Assembly: GCA_023053685.1 (NCBI GenBank)
Contig: JALIGW010000005.1
Coordinates: 27,100,001 to 27,164,000, forward strand
Direction: 5' to 3'
From: Diadophis punctatus similis
Lineage: Eukaryota > Chordata > Lepidosauria > Squamata > Dipsadidae
DNA length: 64,000 bases
Numbering within the stretch: position 1 is the first letter of the stretch; the number at the start of each line of letters is the position of its first letter. The position numbers and the translations under genes are program-made. This document shows positions 45,501 to 59,300 of this stretch, piece by piece. The notes beneath the pieces were generated by a model, which saw nothing but the letters and a program-made list of their open reading frames with translations, had not been told where the DNA came from and made no database searches.

Positions 45501-47849
45501 TAACTGATGTAATAAAGTGAATGTATTGCACAGTATCAGATTGCCCAATGATGCAACCTTTCTGGATTACTTATAGCAGAAATTCAGATTTACTTCCAAG
45601 ATCTTGTAACAGGCTTTGAAACCGCACTCTGTAGCATGACTGTAATGGGCAAACTAAAACAAATTCATGGAAGGCTGAATTATTTTTATTTGTATGTCAA
45701 AAACAAGATATTGCAGAACTTTCCTTCATTTTCTCTTTCATCAGTAGGTAGACAGAAGGTAAAGAAAGTAGGAACTTTCATTACATTTACTTCAAATATT
45801 TTAGATCTATAACTATTGAAAGCAGACATTTAGCGACGAACTTACATCAGGAGGAATTCTCGCACTGTCTTTGACAGAATTCCCTTCCACTGTCAAGTGA
45901 TAAACTTGTCCATCAGTATCTGTAAAAACAAAGTGCTCCCGAGCAGAAATGTTCTGACTTAATTCAGATTTACTCTCTGCTTCCTGCAACAAGCTTTAAA
46001 AGACAAAGCAGCAAGTGTTTCATTTAGTCTACATCTGTAATATGAGTGCATATGCACAAATGCTTAAAATATACATCACAGGAAAGTAATCTTGTATTAA
46101 GCAATTTACCATAAAGAAATATTATGACATATTACTATTGCTGTAAGCCACCTAGGACTATCATGCCCTAGGCAGCCATATTGATTTGAAAGAAATAAGT
46201 AAAAATATATCAAATACAATCTGAGTTTTTTTTAAAAAGTGGATTGATAAAATTGTATTTAAATATTAAATTGTACCCTTATATGAAATAAACAAAGGAT
46301 GCATTTTACTGCAGCACTGTACAACACATGTTAACATTTAATTATTTCTGTTGCTATCCAAATGCTGCAACATTATCAGGTTGATAGTTAATTTAAATTA
46401 CAGTCCAGCTAAACTTTTTATTTTCATAGTCCAGAACTAGTGACAGAAATGCTAATGGGTAATAATCTTGGGCAAATGACATCTCTGAGAAATACTTAAT
46501 ATGAATTTTCATTTAGACTGGTATTGATACCTTATCATTGAAGACTCCAGACTGCTCTGCTCTGTATCTGATACCACTGTTTGCCTCGCCATCGCCTCAC
46601 GGGCTGCAAGCTGCTTCTTTCTTAAACTCTTCAGATTATGAGAAGGGGACCATTCCTAAGAGAAGAAAACCCAGAACTTTCCACATACAAAGTTTTATCA
46701 ATACAAATTTCACTCAAATGTATTTGGATAAAAAAAATGAATACTATACAAGTCACTAATGCAGTTTTTCTGATAATCTGAATTCAAAAAAGAAAATAAT
46801 GTATGTATTTATCCAAATGGATTTTAAGATTTCTTCAAGCAAACTTCAACTCATGCAAGAATAGCTAATGTTTTTATATATCTATATCTATAGAAGCTAG
46901 ATAAAATTTCTATCTTACCAAAGCAGTAATTGTAGGGAAGTTTTTAGACATTTCTCTGAGAAGAGTACATGTCCTGATATCCCATAATTCCAAAGGCTTA
47001 TCTTTGAAAACAACTGCCAAATACTGCCTAAAATTAGGAAACAAAATCCAAGGTAAGAAACACGTAAGAAAATTTCATAGCAAATAAATACTTCGTTTTA
47101 TTTACTGTCCTAGACTATCTATTTAAGGGCTTTATATAAATAATTTATACATTTATTATGTAAATATAATTTTTATATATATTTATATACTTATATAAAT
47201 AATTCTAATAATTTTTGATTTGGAGCTGCCCAGAGTTGGTTTTAAGTGGGTTGTAAGCTAAGTAAGATAAACAATTTACCAACACAACACTGTTCCTAAT
47301 AACTAATAGCTGCGCGTGCTGTGGTGGGTGTGTCAAGATACACCCATATAACACCCATACTCTGCCAGCTGCATTGGCTGCCCATTGGTCTCCGGGTACA
47401 ATTCAAGGTGTTGGTCATCATCTTTAAAGCCCTACATGGCTTAGGACCAGGTTACCTCCGGGACCGCATTCTGCCTCAGTCTCCTCCAGGTCCCGTCAGC
47501 CAAACAATGTCGGCTGGCGGGCCCTAGGGGGAGGGCCTTCTCTGTGGGCCCCCCCGTGCTCTGGAAACAACTTCCCCCAGAGATCCGAATCATCCCCAAC
47601 CTGCTGGCCTTCCGGAAAGCCGTCAAGACATGGCTCTTCCTGCAGGCAGGGGTTTGAGACTAGTTTTAATCCGAGATCTCCCCCAGTATGTATGTTGTTG
47701 AACGTCTTTTAACTTTTTTAATGTTTTAAAATTGTTTTTAAATGAATGTTTAGTGTTTAGTGTTCTTTTAAAATGTTGTATGCCGCCCTGAGTCCTTAGG
47801 GAGTAGGGCGGCATAGAAGAACCTAATAATAAACAAACAAACAAACAAA

Positions 47850-47880
<31 letters not shown>

Positions 47881-50800
47881 ATCCTATGACTCTGCTGATA
47901 AAGGCCTAAAGAAATTTAAATTTACTTCTTTAAAGAGATGAAATTAACAATAACATAGCATTTATGAAAAATAATTTATGAAATCCTAACATCTAATACA
48001 TGTTAACATGGGAAATGAAGAAAACAAAGCATATATCTCTGGATAAATTGTAATATTACTTTGAAATAGAATATTTTTAGTGTCATATTATTGCACAAAG
48101 CAATAGGAAATGGTTCTAAAGCAGGGGTGTCAAACTTGCATCGTCACGTGACGTATCGTGACTTTTTCCCCCTTTGCTAAAATGGGAGTGGGCGTGGCCA
48201 GCGCATGGCGCATCTGGCCCATGGGCCGCAGGTTTGACACTCCTGTTCTAAAGAAAGAGAAACAGAAGAATAAGAATAATTCTATATGCTCTTCACCAAC
48301 AAACCACTCAGTATTTGAATGACAGACACCACTGTTATATGCAACAGTTTTTCACTTGAACATTCAAATTTATTTGCTTGAAATAAATCCATTCAAAGAG
48401 GGTTAAACAATAGATTCTATATAACATGTAAATAATTAGAGTAATTTTCTAAAGGAATCTTACATAACCTACTACCGACTTGCTTACTTCAGGTGGGAAA
48501 CCTTTATCATTTCAATTGCTGGTTCATCGTTGCCTCGCTCCCCACGAAAGGCAATGCTCCTACCTAAGAAGATGATGCACAACATATGTAAACTATCCAA
48601 CACAAGCAAACCTGTTGTGGCTGATCTTTCAAATTCTTATTTTAATTCCATTACATTTTCCCTTCTTAACATTAGTTTCCAAGTTCCATAACACTGTTTT
48701 CTGTATTATAAATAAACCCCAAACTGAGTTAGTGAACATGAAATATTGCTAAACGTTTGGCTCTAAGCCATCCCATTTTTCACATTTATTTTTTCCCCCA
48801 ATTTTAAAAGCTCAGTGTAAATTATAGCAAATGCAAACACTTTCTCTGTGATCTTGGACTAATCCTATTTGTTTAATCCAGACAGGTGGACAGCCACTTG
48901 TCTGAAATGATATAGGGCAGGGGTAGGGAACGTTGGCTCTTCTATGACACGTGGACTTCAACTCCCAGAATTCCTAAGCTAGCATGATTGGCTCAGAAAT
49001 TCTGGGAGTTGAAGTCCACGAGTCATAGAAGAGCCAACGTTCCCTACCCCTGATATAGGGTCTCCAGCTTGAGCAGGCGGATGGACTAGAAGACCTCCAA
49101 GGTCCCTTCCAGCTCTATTCTGATTGTATTGATTCAATCAGATCCCAGTGCTGAAAGTCTCTTAAGTGTCTTATTCACACAAGCTACTTTTGTTACAGAT
49201 TCATGACATAACGTCTGCAAAAAGTTACGTTATGATCTAAAGATGACCCAGACAGCTAGCAGAGGTTCTCTTCACGTAAATGTTGCTGCATCCATTACAT
49301 TCATCATACTGAACAACCACTTGCTCTCACTGATATCTATATATCCCAATTTACAATGAGTTTCAATCACGTCTTTCAGAATGTTCTGCAGAGAAGTCGA
49401 TATTAATAGCCACTAGTTCATACACCGATAACTGTATAATGATTCTCCCATGCTTATTTATGAGAAAATGGATATACCAAACTAGAATTATCCTTTTTGT
49501 GTCCATCTTTCTTTCCCACCAGTATTACATAATATAAAATATACATAATATAATATACATAATCTAAAACTGTGTTTAAAATATTGAGGAACAGTTCTAT
49601 CAGAAAATATGTCAGTTTCTATTTCATCACGTTTCTAAAACTGTACTTTCTTTTGGTAGCAGTTTTCTTCAACATACAACGTAGCAGTTACAGACTATGG
49701 AGGAACATTAAATTCCAGCCAAATAAATTTAAAGCTCATCCAAATGAATTTAAAATTTAATCCATTTGAAAGTTTTGCTGAATACAATGTGACATTTCTT
49801 AGTATTTCCTTCTTGCTTCTTAAAAAAAAAAAGGCACTATACCAATGTAGGGCCAAGCTAATAGTATATGAAAAACATTGTGGCATAGTGTAAAAGTCAC
49901 ATCATTTAAGCATAAGATCAAGTTCTGAATCCAAGTGGTGAATGCACTGAGCAAACCAAACATTTCAAAGTTAAATCACTGATCTTTCTACTGTGAAGGT
50001 CCAAGCTGTTATGCACTTCCATATGTACATCCACATATGGAAACATCTTTATATCTCGCACTGTTATTAGCTGAGCAGAAGCTACAGCATCAACGCTAAT
50101 ATGTACAAAGAAGAATTGAATATTTAAAATGTAATAATGTTGTAACAATGCATTTATTAAGTCTAAGAAGTACTGAATTAGCAAGCTTTTAAAATTAATT
50201 TTGAATGTGTATTCTCAGAGGAAGCCAAAATGCTTTTCATGTAAACAGTGTTCAACAGTTTTGCAGATAATGGCAAAATCTTCCAATTTATGTCTTGACA
50301 ACAAAATATGAATTTAAAATATATTGAAGATAACTAAAGCTAAGCTAAAAAAATTAATCTGTTTTTTTAAAATGCATTAGCCATTCATCTCATATATTTC
50401 TGCCATTGCAATAGCTTTAAATCCATCAGACAGAATTCAGTACAAATCCACTCTGCACAGCTACATTCTCTATCTTATCATCAAATATTATATTGTGCAA
50501 AGAATTTACCTGTGGGAAGATCAACCATTTGCAATTCGTTTCTCACTAATCCCAAATTATTAGGTGTAGATGTAGCAAATGAAAGGAAGCCATTCAAGCC
50601 TGTCCATTCAATACCCCTATCAAGGAATAATACTGAAGTATATTATACAGGCATTTCAAAGTATAGGAAATAGTATAATTTTATGGACAAGGATTAAAAA
50701 AATACTCAATATGCATTGGAGGGGGGAGTAAATACACTTTACAACATTCAATGTTTCCCTTGAAATGAAAAAAAAATCTTACCATGCCATGGATTCACCA

Positions 50801-52826
50801 TACAAAAATATTAATATATACAAAAGTTATGTCAATAATGGTAACACAGAATATTTTCAACAGTTTAATTCCAAAAAGTCATTAAAAATTAGTTCAAAAT
50901 TCCAAGTAAAAAAAAGAACTCCCAATACTTTAAAGTTGTTCTGTATAAATTGAGAATAGAAAATATTAAAAAATGTTGCAAAACCACTGGATTGATACTG
51001 AATAATTACACCATTTTCCTTTAAATAAGCTGCATTATTACTAGCAGTAACACAGCAGCTAACTTACCAATAATTTAAAGAATATAGTATTATAAGAAGA
51101 TATAAGGCAAGAATTATTAATGTTACTTTACATTCAATAATATAAATCTACAGATAAATACATGGAATACATGGATGGAGGCAAACTATCATTTGCATAT
51201 GTATAATTTTCTTGCAAAAATAAATGTTGTAATTCATGTACAATTTTGGAAAAAATGACTATTTCTAGTAGTATTTCTAGTAAATTAAAAAAAATTATCT
51301 GCAAAGTTATTCAAGATCTCCTGAAGGCAACAATATTCAGCAAGCTCTGTATTCTCTAGCTCTGTTGTTCATAGCCTTTTTTCACAGGTCTATAGATCTA
51401 ATTTGATTAAAAGCTAAACATGCAGCATGTACCACTGAACACAAATCTGTATTTTCATGAAAATGGAGAATGCAAAAACTAAATTTGAAGCTTTGTCTCA
51501 CAATAAGTGTTCCAGTTATATTGGAAGTGTTCGGAAACAAGTCAATTTTCAATCTCCAAATTTCAAGTACACTGGCATAAAAACTGACATTTAATGCAAT
51601 TAAGGGTCACACTACACTTGTTTTATAGATTACAACTCTGTGCTTAAAATGTAACACTCATGAACTTTATTAATAGCCTTTGCAGTGGATTTATAGAACA
51701 GAAATATGGAGTCTCGGAGCTTTAAAATCTCTGAATAATTCAAGGCAATTTATTTCATGAGTTCCTTTCTAGCTGCAGTAAAGAAACAATGAAGAAATCA
51801 AATTCCTTTGTTATATTCATCCAGCAGCCCAAACCTGCAAAGTCATTTTAGTATAGGTAGTCCTCAAACTAGGACAATAATTGAGCCTGGAATCACAGTT
51901 GTAAGTCATTGCAGTTGTTAAGTGGGTCACCACATGACAATCCCTGATTTTACTATTTTTTGTTGCAATCACTAAGCAAATGCAATGGTTGTTAAGCAAA
52001 CGTAGTAATCATTCAGCGAATCCGTTTTATCAAATGGACATTTTTTGCCAGAAACCAGAATTGGATAAAAACATTAAAACCAAAACATGTGACTTTAGGA
52101 TGCTGCAAACAGCATTTGAATATACAATATACAATGCCAGTAACAATTAGAAGATGGCAGAGAATAGAAATTATGTAAAACGTAAAAGCAACACAGAATG
52201 GCTACTTTCCCCAGTGACCTCTATGAGCAACACAAATCCTCTATATATGTTTATTTCTGAGCTTGGTTGTTTCATTACCCAGCTAGGTAATATCATCAAT
52301 GAGAGTAAATGTGGGATTTGCTCCCTGTTTAGGTAACTTGCTGTCAGTTTTGATGAGGATGTGGTTTTCACTTTGGCAGTTTCTTGATTAGGGAATTGTT
52401 TTCAGCCTGATAGTTTTGTCTGGTGTTAATCCCTGCTTATCTGGATATGGGATGTTGGAGAAGTTGTGTTCTAGTCCTTTCTTTCCCCCTGCTTAGTCCT
52501 GAGATCACAAAGGACTCACTACTTAAAATATGAGGTACATACATAAGAATCTTCTATATGTTTTTGGCAACAAAGTACATATTACATTTTCATCTACTTC
52601 TTGCAGTTTTGTCATTAGTACTTAAATAAGGCAAACTCTGATTTGGTCTGCCACGTGCTATAGATAAGTGTCATGTATTAGGTGATATGTTTTCAGACAT
52701 ACTTAAAGCTTTAAAAATGTTGGAACAAAATGCAATATCTCTGCACAGGCACAGATGTCCAAAACAATATTTATCACTGTCGTATTTAGAAAATAACATA
52801 AAACTAAAAGATTATGGTGAGTCCCA

Positions 52827-52885
<59 letters not shown>

Positions 52886-53927
52886 GCAATTCACTAGGGA
52901 AAAAGGTGATTTAAATAATTTTGCATGGCTTTAGGCTGTTTATCTGACATTGGTCTTCAGCCAGAAAAGCCTCTAGGAGCAGAAACATGCAGTAAGATTT
53001 TGCACAGTACAATTAATGCACAAATCAAGAAAGGATTAGGAAGGATGGGAAGCAGGAAGGAAAAATTCAAATCTTATTTAAGTTGTAACATTTATTATTA
53101 TGGCCAAATAATTTTGATGGAACCAATGGGGGAAAATGCCTGATTCCTTCATAAAGCTAATAACTTGGTTTTCCTTCTCTTTTTCCTCTCATATTAACTG
53201 ACCCAATCCTGAAGATGGCAAAGAGGCAATATTACATTTGACATCACATTGCGGTTTATGTTTATAAAGTGCTTCTTAGTTCAGGTATTTTTAAAGATTT
53301 ATAATCCGACAGATGGTGAGACTGCATTTTCTTAATTAAAGCTACCCTCTAAGGCACAATAGCAGAAACTTCTAAAAAAGAAATGTAATGAAGAAAATAA
53401 TTTTGAATGAAACAGGCTTTTTGGAACACAGTCAAGTTTATGTCATTTCATTGTTGTATCTGATGCTTTCAAAAACATGAATAAATAAAGAATATCAAAA
53501 CCCCAACCAGAACTAGAAAATTATTTCAGTTTGTCAGTTTGATGGATAGTCCTGATCTATCCTTTTAAATGAAAAATAAATAAATAGGTACTCTATTTTG
53601 TCCTACAGGAAAAACAGAATGATTTTACGCAAACAAACACAGGGGAATGTTAAGCAGTCTTTTTTCTCCCAATCCCTGTGTGATCCATTTTTTTACTAGG
53701 AACAACTTAAAAAACTCCCTCACATAAATGGTTTGAATCTTATTTGAACCAGGCAGGTCTGTCTATATTGCAATGTACTAAAAAAAGCAAATGTTATGTT
53801 CAGGTATGCATAGTAGTTACCAATACAACTATTTATTATGCAAAATATTATGCAATATTATTTATTATTGTTGTGAGCCGCCCAGAGTCTTTGTGGAGTG
53901 GGCGGCATACAACTGCGAATAATAAAA

Positions 53928-54014
<87 letters not shown>

Positions 54015-56314
54015 ATCCATATTTGCAACAAATCCATCATGATTCTATTTAAGGAAGTAACATCATTTTACCAAAGGAATTTCATCTCAGAAAAAGTCAA
54101 ATGTTTGCATTAAATATTTTATTTTCTTCCCCAACCCCTTCCAGGATCAACAACAATTAAAAGTAACTCACTTGACTTCGCAGGAATGAATGCTTAATTC
54201 TTTATATAGGTATCCACTAGTAAGATTATACACCAAGACCGACCCATTGCTTGTTCCTGCAAAGAATCATTTTTCATTATATATAAAAATAACAATTTAT
54301 ATTAATGTTTTAAATTCAACTTTGCGAATAAAAATGAGTCTGTTGAATTAATTTTCCTGATTCTTCTAAAGCAACAATCAACATGTAGGGTATTATCCAT
54401 AGCAAATGTCAGTTAGCAATGTCAGTTTATAAAGTTAATGTAAACCCTCTATATAGATGGCTGCTGAGGAAATTTCATAATGCAATGCATGGGCGACCTC
54501 CCTGGCCCCAGCATGCATCCCGTTCCTGTGCACATGACCCTCCCGGCTCCCCCACCCCCTTGCGCAAGCGCATGCGAACCCCCTGCACTCCCCCACATGC
54601 ATACATGACCCCATGCGTGCCCCGCACGTGTGTGACCACCGCGCATGCATCCCGCCTCCGCACATGTACACGTTTTCCACATGCGCCCCGGCCCCTGTGC
54701 ATGCGTGGCTGAGACTCAAAAACAAGCTGGTCGGTGGGAGTCACGCACGCATGCGCGGTGGAGCTGAGCTGGGGTGACCGCTCCCGTGCCCGCAGAGAGC
54801 TCTGTATGCCACCTGTGGCACACATGCCATAGGTTCCCCATCATGGGTTTAGGCAGGGGTTTGGACTAGCTTCTAACTCTGTTAATCTGTATCTATCTGG
54901 CATTTTAATTCTCCCATCAAGTCCTTCCAAGTACCTGGGACAGGCAGATATTATTTGAATTATTATTATGGTTCTTCACAGTCACTCAGATTTTAGATAG
55001 ATTTGGCATTTTTATCCACCTATCAAGTCTTTTCACACAGCTAGCCAGTTGTTTAGACTGGATCTGCCATTTTTATCCATCTACTGAGTCCTTCCCAAGG
55101 TCCTGGGATAGGCAGATGTTGTTCTTTGATGTTGTTAGAGGCATTATCTCAGGATGTAAGCTGCTTCAAGTAAAGTTGCTTTTTGCAATTGACTGATAGT
55201 GATTTTGTAAATGTCATAGTATTCAAGCGGTATTCAATATGTTTTGGAATTGCACTCAAGGTGCTTATTACTATTGGTATTCTCTTTGCTTTCTTTTGTG
55301 AAAGTCATTACACTTCTATTTGGAGGTATTTGTATTTTGTAATTTTCTCAAGTTCTATTCTGGTGTGTTCAGATACTGCAATGTCCACTGTCCAGATTTC
55401 TCTTCTTTCTTATTACCCAATATTCTTGCTTCCTATTTTCCCTATATTCCCCTGATGGATGTTCACAGTTCTCTTAAATTATGTTACTTTATAAACTGTT
55501 ATACATATTTTAGTGTCTACAGAATTCTTCTTAGGCATTTGAATTTTAATAGGCTACTTTAGTATTTGTTCAATTATATAAAATTTTATCTATGACAACA
55601 ATTCTATAGTATGTAGGTATTTTTATTTGTGACCTAGAGAATTCTTATTGGGTAACAAATAATATTTTAAAGAAAAATATAGCCAAACATAACCACATCT
55701 TTTTTAGGCAGTGTTTTATAGTAAAAATTAAAGAGATAATTGGTCATATTCATTTTAGAACATTGCATTTTTAGTGCAATAGTCTGAAAAATAATGTTAG
55801 CAGTTGCAATTTCTAAAACATGAGGCAGAAAAAACTACAATTAAGAGGAAGTAAGATTATATTTTCATGAAATTTTGAAAGCGGGGTTTACTTTAAAAAA
55901 ATTAGGATTATAGCAACTTAATGACATGCTATTTTCTATAGAAATGTTTTCTGAAACTGCTTATTAGTTTATTACACAAAGCTATTATCTCATAGTCATA
56001 CTGAACAATATTGAATGTTACTGCTTAAACAATACTTACCCACAGCAAGCAGGGGCTGATATTGCTTAATATTTTTGGTGGTAAGAGGTGGACACATGCG
56101 AATAGCAAATGGAGGCAAAGGAAGTCCCGAAAGGAGTCCAGTTAAAATGAACTTCAAATGCACTTCTTGCAAACAATAACTTTTTGCTTGATCTTCAGTA
56201 GACAGTGCACCTTTATCATAGAACAGAAAACAAAGAAGTTGTTTCTGGCATTTATGCAACTCTCTCTCTCTCTGTGCACAAGTGCAATTAATGTGTGGGT
56301 GTGTGCATGTGTAT

Positions 56315-56360
<46 letters not shown>

Positions 56361-59300
56361 ATATGTACATATATACATAGTGTGTTTCGCTGAAAATAAG
56401 ACCCAACCGGAAAATAAGCCATGGCATGATTTTTTCGGATGCTTGTAATATAAGCCCTACCCCAACCATAAGCCCCAGTTAAGATAGTCAGCCAGAAGGA
56501 TCATTTAGTACCGTATTTCTCCGAAAATAAGACCTAACCGGAAAATAAGCCTTAATGCGTCTTTTGGAGCAAAAAATAATATAAGACAATGTCTTATTTT
56601 TAGGGAAACACGGTGTGTGTGTGCGTGTGTGTTTGTGTGTATACACACACACACACACGTAGAGAAAAAAATATTTCCATTACAGTAATGGTTTTAATAG
56701 GTAATTGCTTCTGCATTCAACAATCCACTTGAACTGAAAGGTTACTTTTATATATTAGCATTATCTAAGAACAACCTGAATTAGTTTCTGTGAGAATTGT
56801 GCATTTGTCTATTTAACAATGCACATTTAATCAAAATCACCCACACAGTATAATTCATGTTTCATTTTCTAACAATTTAACCTTGAATATATCCAGCTAT
56901 TAATTCTCTCACATCTTTTTATTTTATTGCCATGACCCAAGGTTTGTTATTAAAGAATGAAAGGGAAAGGAACCTGAATATAATTGAGAGAAGAAAATAC
57001 AGAAAAATCCTTAGAAAATGCAAGAGAAGCAATACCTTTCAACAGTCTTGACACAGTAAATGTAAGAAAATATTTACTGTGAGGAAGTTTTTGTAGATTT
57101 ATTATTCTGAATATTTATGTATGGGCATTTCTATCATCTGGATGTAACACTTCTTGCATTTGCCCCTCTGGGCTTTATCCATAAAGGATTTTGCGATGAA
57201 AGGTGCAACGAAAGTCTTTGTAATTATGATTAATAATAATTGAAAATATTTCATCTGGGAAGGACAAAGTATCAAGCTTTTTAAATATAAAGTAGATAGA
57301 AATGTTTATTTCTATATATAGAAGAGTATATCCTGCCATTCACCAAGGTTGTGAATGTAATATTTTAATGACTAAAGTAAATCAGCTTATTTAAAAGAGC
57401 TATTAGTAATTAAGAAAAGTAATAGACTTAGCTCATGCATTAAACTATTCAATCATACTTCACAATCACATCATGAAACATACTGTAGTATAGCTACTGT
57501 CTTTTAAGAAAAAAAAGTTGTGTATTTTTCATTTTTAAAAAAATACTTTCAATATATTTTTTTATTTGTGAGAAAAGTTAAAAGGTATACGCACATTTGC
57601 ATGTGTATCAGTTATTTATTCATTGTTCTATATTTGTTTTTCTCCAGAAGTTGATGAACACTTACATTTATATACTTACTTATCATATTATCCAGTGACA
57701 GATCTGGAAGCTTATTCTGCAAGGTCCCAACAGGAATTCCACAGAATGAGATAGGTGAATACAAGGGTGATACGTTGGAATGGCTAAAACAGCAACAAGA
57801 AAACTTCAGCATGCACCGAATTATCTTCTGGTATAACTAACAAATAGAACCCAAATGAAATTGTATATGAGGACTGGTAAACAGGATGAAGTAGCCTTGA
57901 TTTTCACTGGTTACAATGAAAGTTTTAGAGAATAGAGTTAATCTCTTCTCGAATAGTTCCCTGCATGTATTTTTTTTAAATTTTCCAATAAAAGTATCTG
58001 TATTACTATTATTCATCGCTGGGATAAAGTAATTAATTTTCAAGAACTGTTAAAGAATAATACTTTTCTAATCCATTGACCAAAATTCATGTATATTATT
58101 TCAGCTGTTATCTACTCCAACATGTGCTAGGAGTAACAGAAAGCGTTTTAGCAAGTGTTAATTACCTGTCAACAGTGAAATATATTGAGGAGATAAACAA
58201 AATCCAGTGAAATTTGATAAATTTTGCCATTTAATATATTTACTCCATAAATTTGCAGATACATAAAACACATTAATTCCTTTCTAATTCACTCTCTTTT
58301 CATGACTAGTTATCTAAAATAAGCTTATAATATTACTCTAAAAGTTCTGCCTACAATTCTAGATTTTACAGAATCTTTGGCAGAATTTACATTTTGCTTT
58401 ATTAACATCCTATTAGATTTGGGTAGTATTCATATTTTGGGGATTAAAAGTTTAGCACTGAATGATTGACTGATTACATGCTATCAAGTTGCTGTCGACT
58501 CTTAATGACCACGTACATTCTCAGCATGCAGCAAACCAAGCCCAAAACGCTGCCAATGGCTTTATTTATACGATTTGTTTAATGTTTTTTATATTACTTT
58601 GGCTCCAAGTGCCTGTCATTTGACACAACCTAAAACCCAATCTAAGAAAAAATTCTGCTTCAAGTATTAAGAATTTTCCTGATGTTGAAGCACAAAGACA
58701 AATAGGTTTGAGAAGCTCTGACTTAGGAAAATGGGAGGGCAAACATTTAGAACAATGACCATCTTTACCCATAGCATGTATGGTTCCTTAAAGAATAAGG
58801 TATGGGATTCATGTAACATCAGGTGGCAATGGAATTATTAACCTTGGTATAGCTGCAGTCCATATCCTGTAAATCACATGCAAATTTTATCATGCATTAT
58901 CTTAATGTGGTTGTTAGCTGCAAACTATGGTTCATATTACTTTTTGAAGATTGTGTTTGTCTGGCTCTAGAAAGGTGTACCACAAATGGGCTATGCCAGA
59001 AAACATCATCATCACCATCATCATCATCATCATCATCATCGTCGTCGTCGTCGTCGTCGCCATTTTCTATCCACTGCAATATGAAGGCCTCTTCTTCTTT
59101 CTAAGCCATACAGTCCTGAGCTTTCTTTTGTCAATTGGGCCCACAATATTTGCTGATGTCATCGATCCATCTGTTGTGGCCAGGTCGAGTCCAGGGGAAT
59201 TAGCAGCCGATCCCGAGGATTCGGAGGTAGTGAGGGTGTAGTACAGAAGACCGGTGTTTCAGGCACCAGAGACGGAGAGTGAAGAGGACGTTGGGTCAGA

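Noticed and set aside
52829..52884. Possible CRISPR-like or satellite array (regular CAAT units)
   Set aside because: Four-base simple repeat without spacers in a eukaryotic intron.
54419..54825. Histidine- and cysteine-rich frames suggesting a metal-binding protein
   Set aside because: Composition artefact of the degraded hAT family A copy; frames are open on both strands.
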